Assembly (NCBI GenBank): GCA_039714535.1
Contig: JBDLJC010000055.1
Location: 1-22,957, forward strand
Direction of reading: 5' to 3'
Source of the DNA: JAGXFP01 sp039714535
GTDB lineage: Bacteria; Desulfobacterota; Desulfobulbia; Desulfobulbales; JAGXFP01
Length of the DNA stretch: 22,957 nucleotides
The position numbers and the translations under genes were made by a program. The notes beneath the pieces were generated by a model. The model was not told where the DNA came from, did no database searches, and saw only the letters and a program-made list of their open reading frames with translations. Every line of letters starts with the position of its first letter. Position 1 is the stretch's first letter. Below, piece by piece: positions 22,825 through 22,957 of this stretch.

Positions 22825-22891
22825 CACCGGACACCCCACCCCGTGAGTCAGGGTAAACACCTTAGGGGGGAATTGGCGGGGCGTCCGGGTG
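22825..22891. repeat. long stem-loop beside the nadB remnant
   Basis: CCGGACACCCC (22827-22837) pairs with GGGGCGTCCGG (22878-22888) at 10 of 11 positions across a 40-base loop. An alternative hairpin ACTCAC/GTGAGT overlaps the left arm. It starts where the nadB similarity has ended and may be the edge of an inserted element. Confidence 0.45.
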
Positions 22892-22957
22892 TAGTGATTT
22901 GTCAGAAAATAAAAATCGTTTAATTCACTGACCGCGAGGAATTAAATCAATTCTCAT

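Larger units (their letters stand above)
22501..22957. other. region beyond the nuclease gene: motif arm, nadB tail, inverted repeat
   Basis: This stretch of 457 bases has no intact gene. It contains in order a tiny open frame at 22591-22623, the right inverted motif, the nadB 3' remnant and a long inverted repeat. No transposase is visible. Confidence 0.6.

Noticed and set aside
1..22957. CRISPR array, tRNA or rRNA genes
   Set aside because: No regularly spaced direct repeats and no tRNA or rRNA sequence signatures were found by eye on either strand.

Overview
The window looks like chromosomal DNA of an anaerobic, cytochrome-rich bacterium, most likely a member of the Desulfobacterota (former Deltaproteobacteria). 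The basis is an eight-haem periplasmic cytochrome, a class III (cytochrome c3-type) tetrahaem cytochrome, a CcsA/CcmF-type haem-handling pair, a ferredoxin-nitroreductase fusion, a large hybrid histidine kinase, and a nadB 3' remnant whose codons resemble this group. I cannot name a genus. No rRNA, tRNA or CRISPR was seen.

Layout. (1) 1-1221: a DUF503 gene, a 62-residue zinc-finger-like protein and a strong bidirectional terminator. (2) 1222-6223: an octahaem cytochrome on the minus strand, divergent from a two-gene sensory unit: a PstS-like periplasmic binding protein and a hybrid histidine kinase. (3) 6263-10615, minus strand: a tightly packed six-gene operon encoding an M20 peptidase, a HAD hydrolase, a four-to-five-helix EamA-type membrane protein, a macrodomain protein, a Mut7-C RNase-like protein and a ferredoxin-nitroreductase. 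(4) 10968-12477: a cupin with a CRP/FNR-type site upstream, an Smr-domain protein and the tetrahaem cytochrome c3. (5) 12909-14275: a membrane-anchored XRE regulator whose extracytoplasmic domain resembles the secreted protein encoded directly downstream. (6) 14315-16835: a MITE-like element, a LOG-family protein, and two membrane proteins that look like a divided cytochrome c assembly factor. (7) 17112-18601: a HigB-like toxin and an XRE-ImmA/IrrE protein behind a perfect palindromic operator. (8) 18624-22655: a roughly 4 kb block bounded by near-identical inverted motifs. It holds an N6-adenine methyltransferase (992 aa) and an overlapping 235-aa gene with a plausible PD-(D/E)XK nuclease site. 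(9) 22704-22957: the last codons of nadB without the rest of the gene, followed by a long inverted repeat.

How it fits together. The left two thirds is ordinary core and accessory metabolism: haem proteins, their assembly, and housekeeping hydrolases. The right third is a defence-type island, with a toxin-antitoxin module, an orphan operator-like sequence, a restriction-modification-like pair and a truncated housekeeping gene at its edge. The strongest candidates for something undescribed are the methyltransferase/nuclease pair with its flanking inverted motifs, and the XRE-TM-EF-hand regulator with its secreted paralogous partner. All assignments come from reading motifs by eye; no database search was possible.
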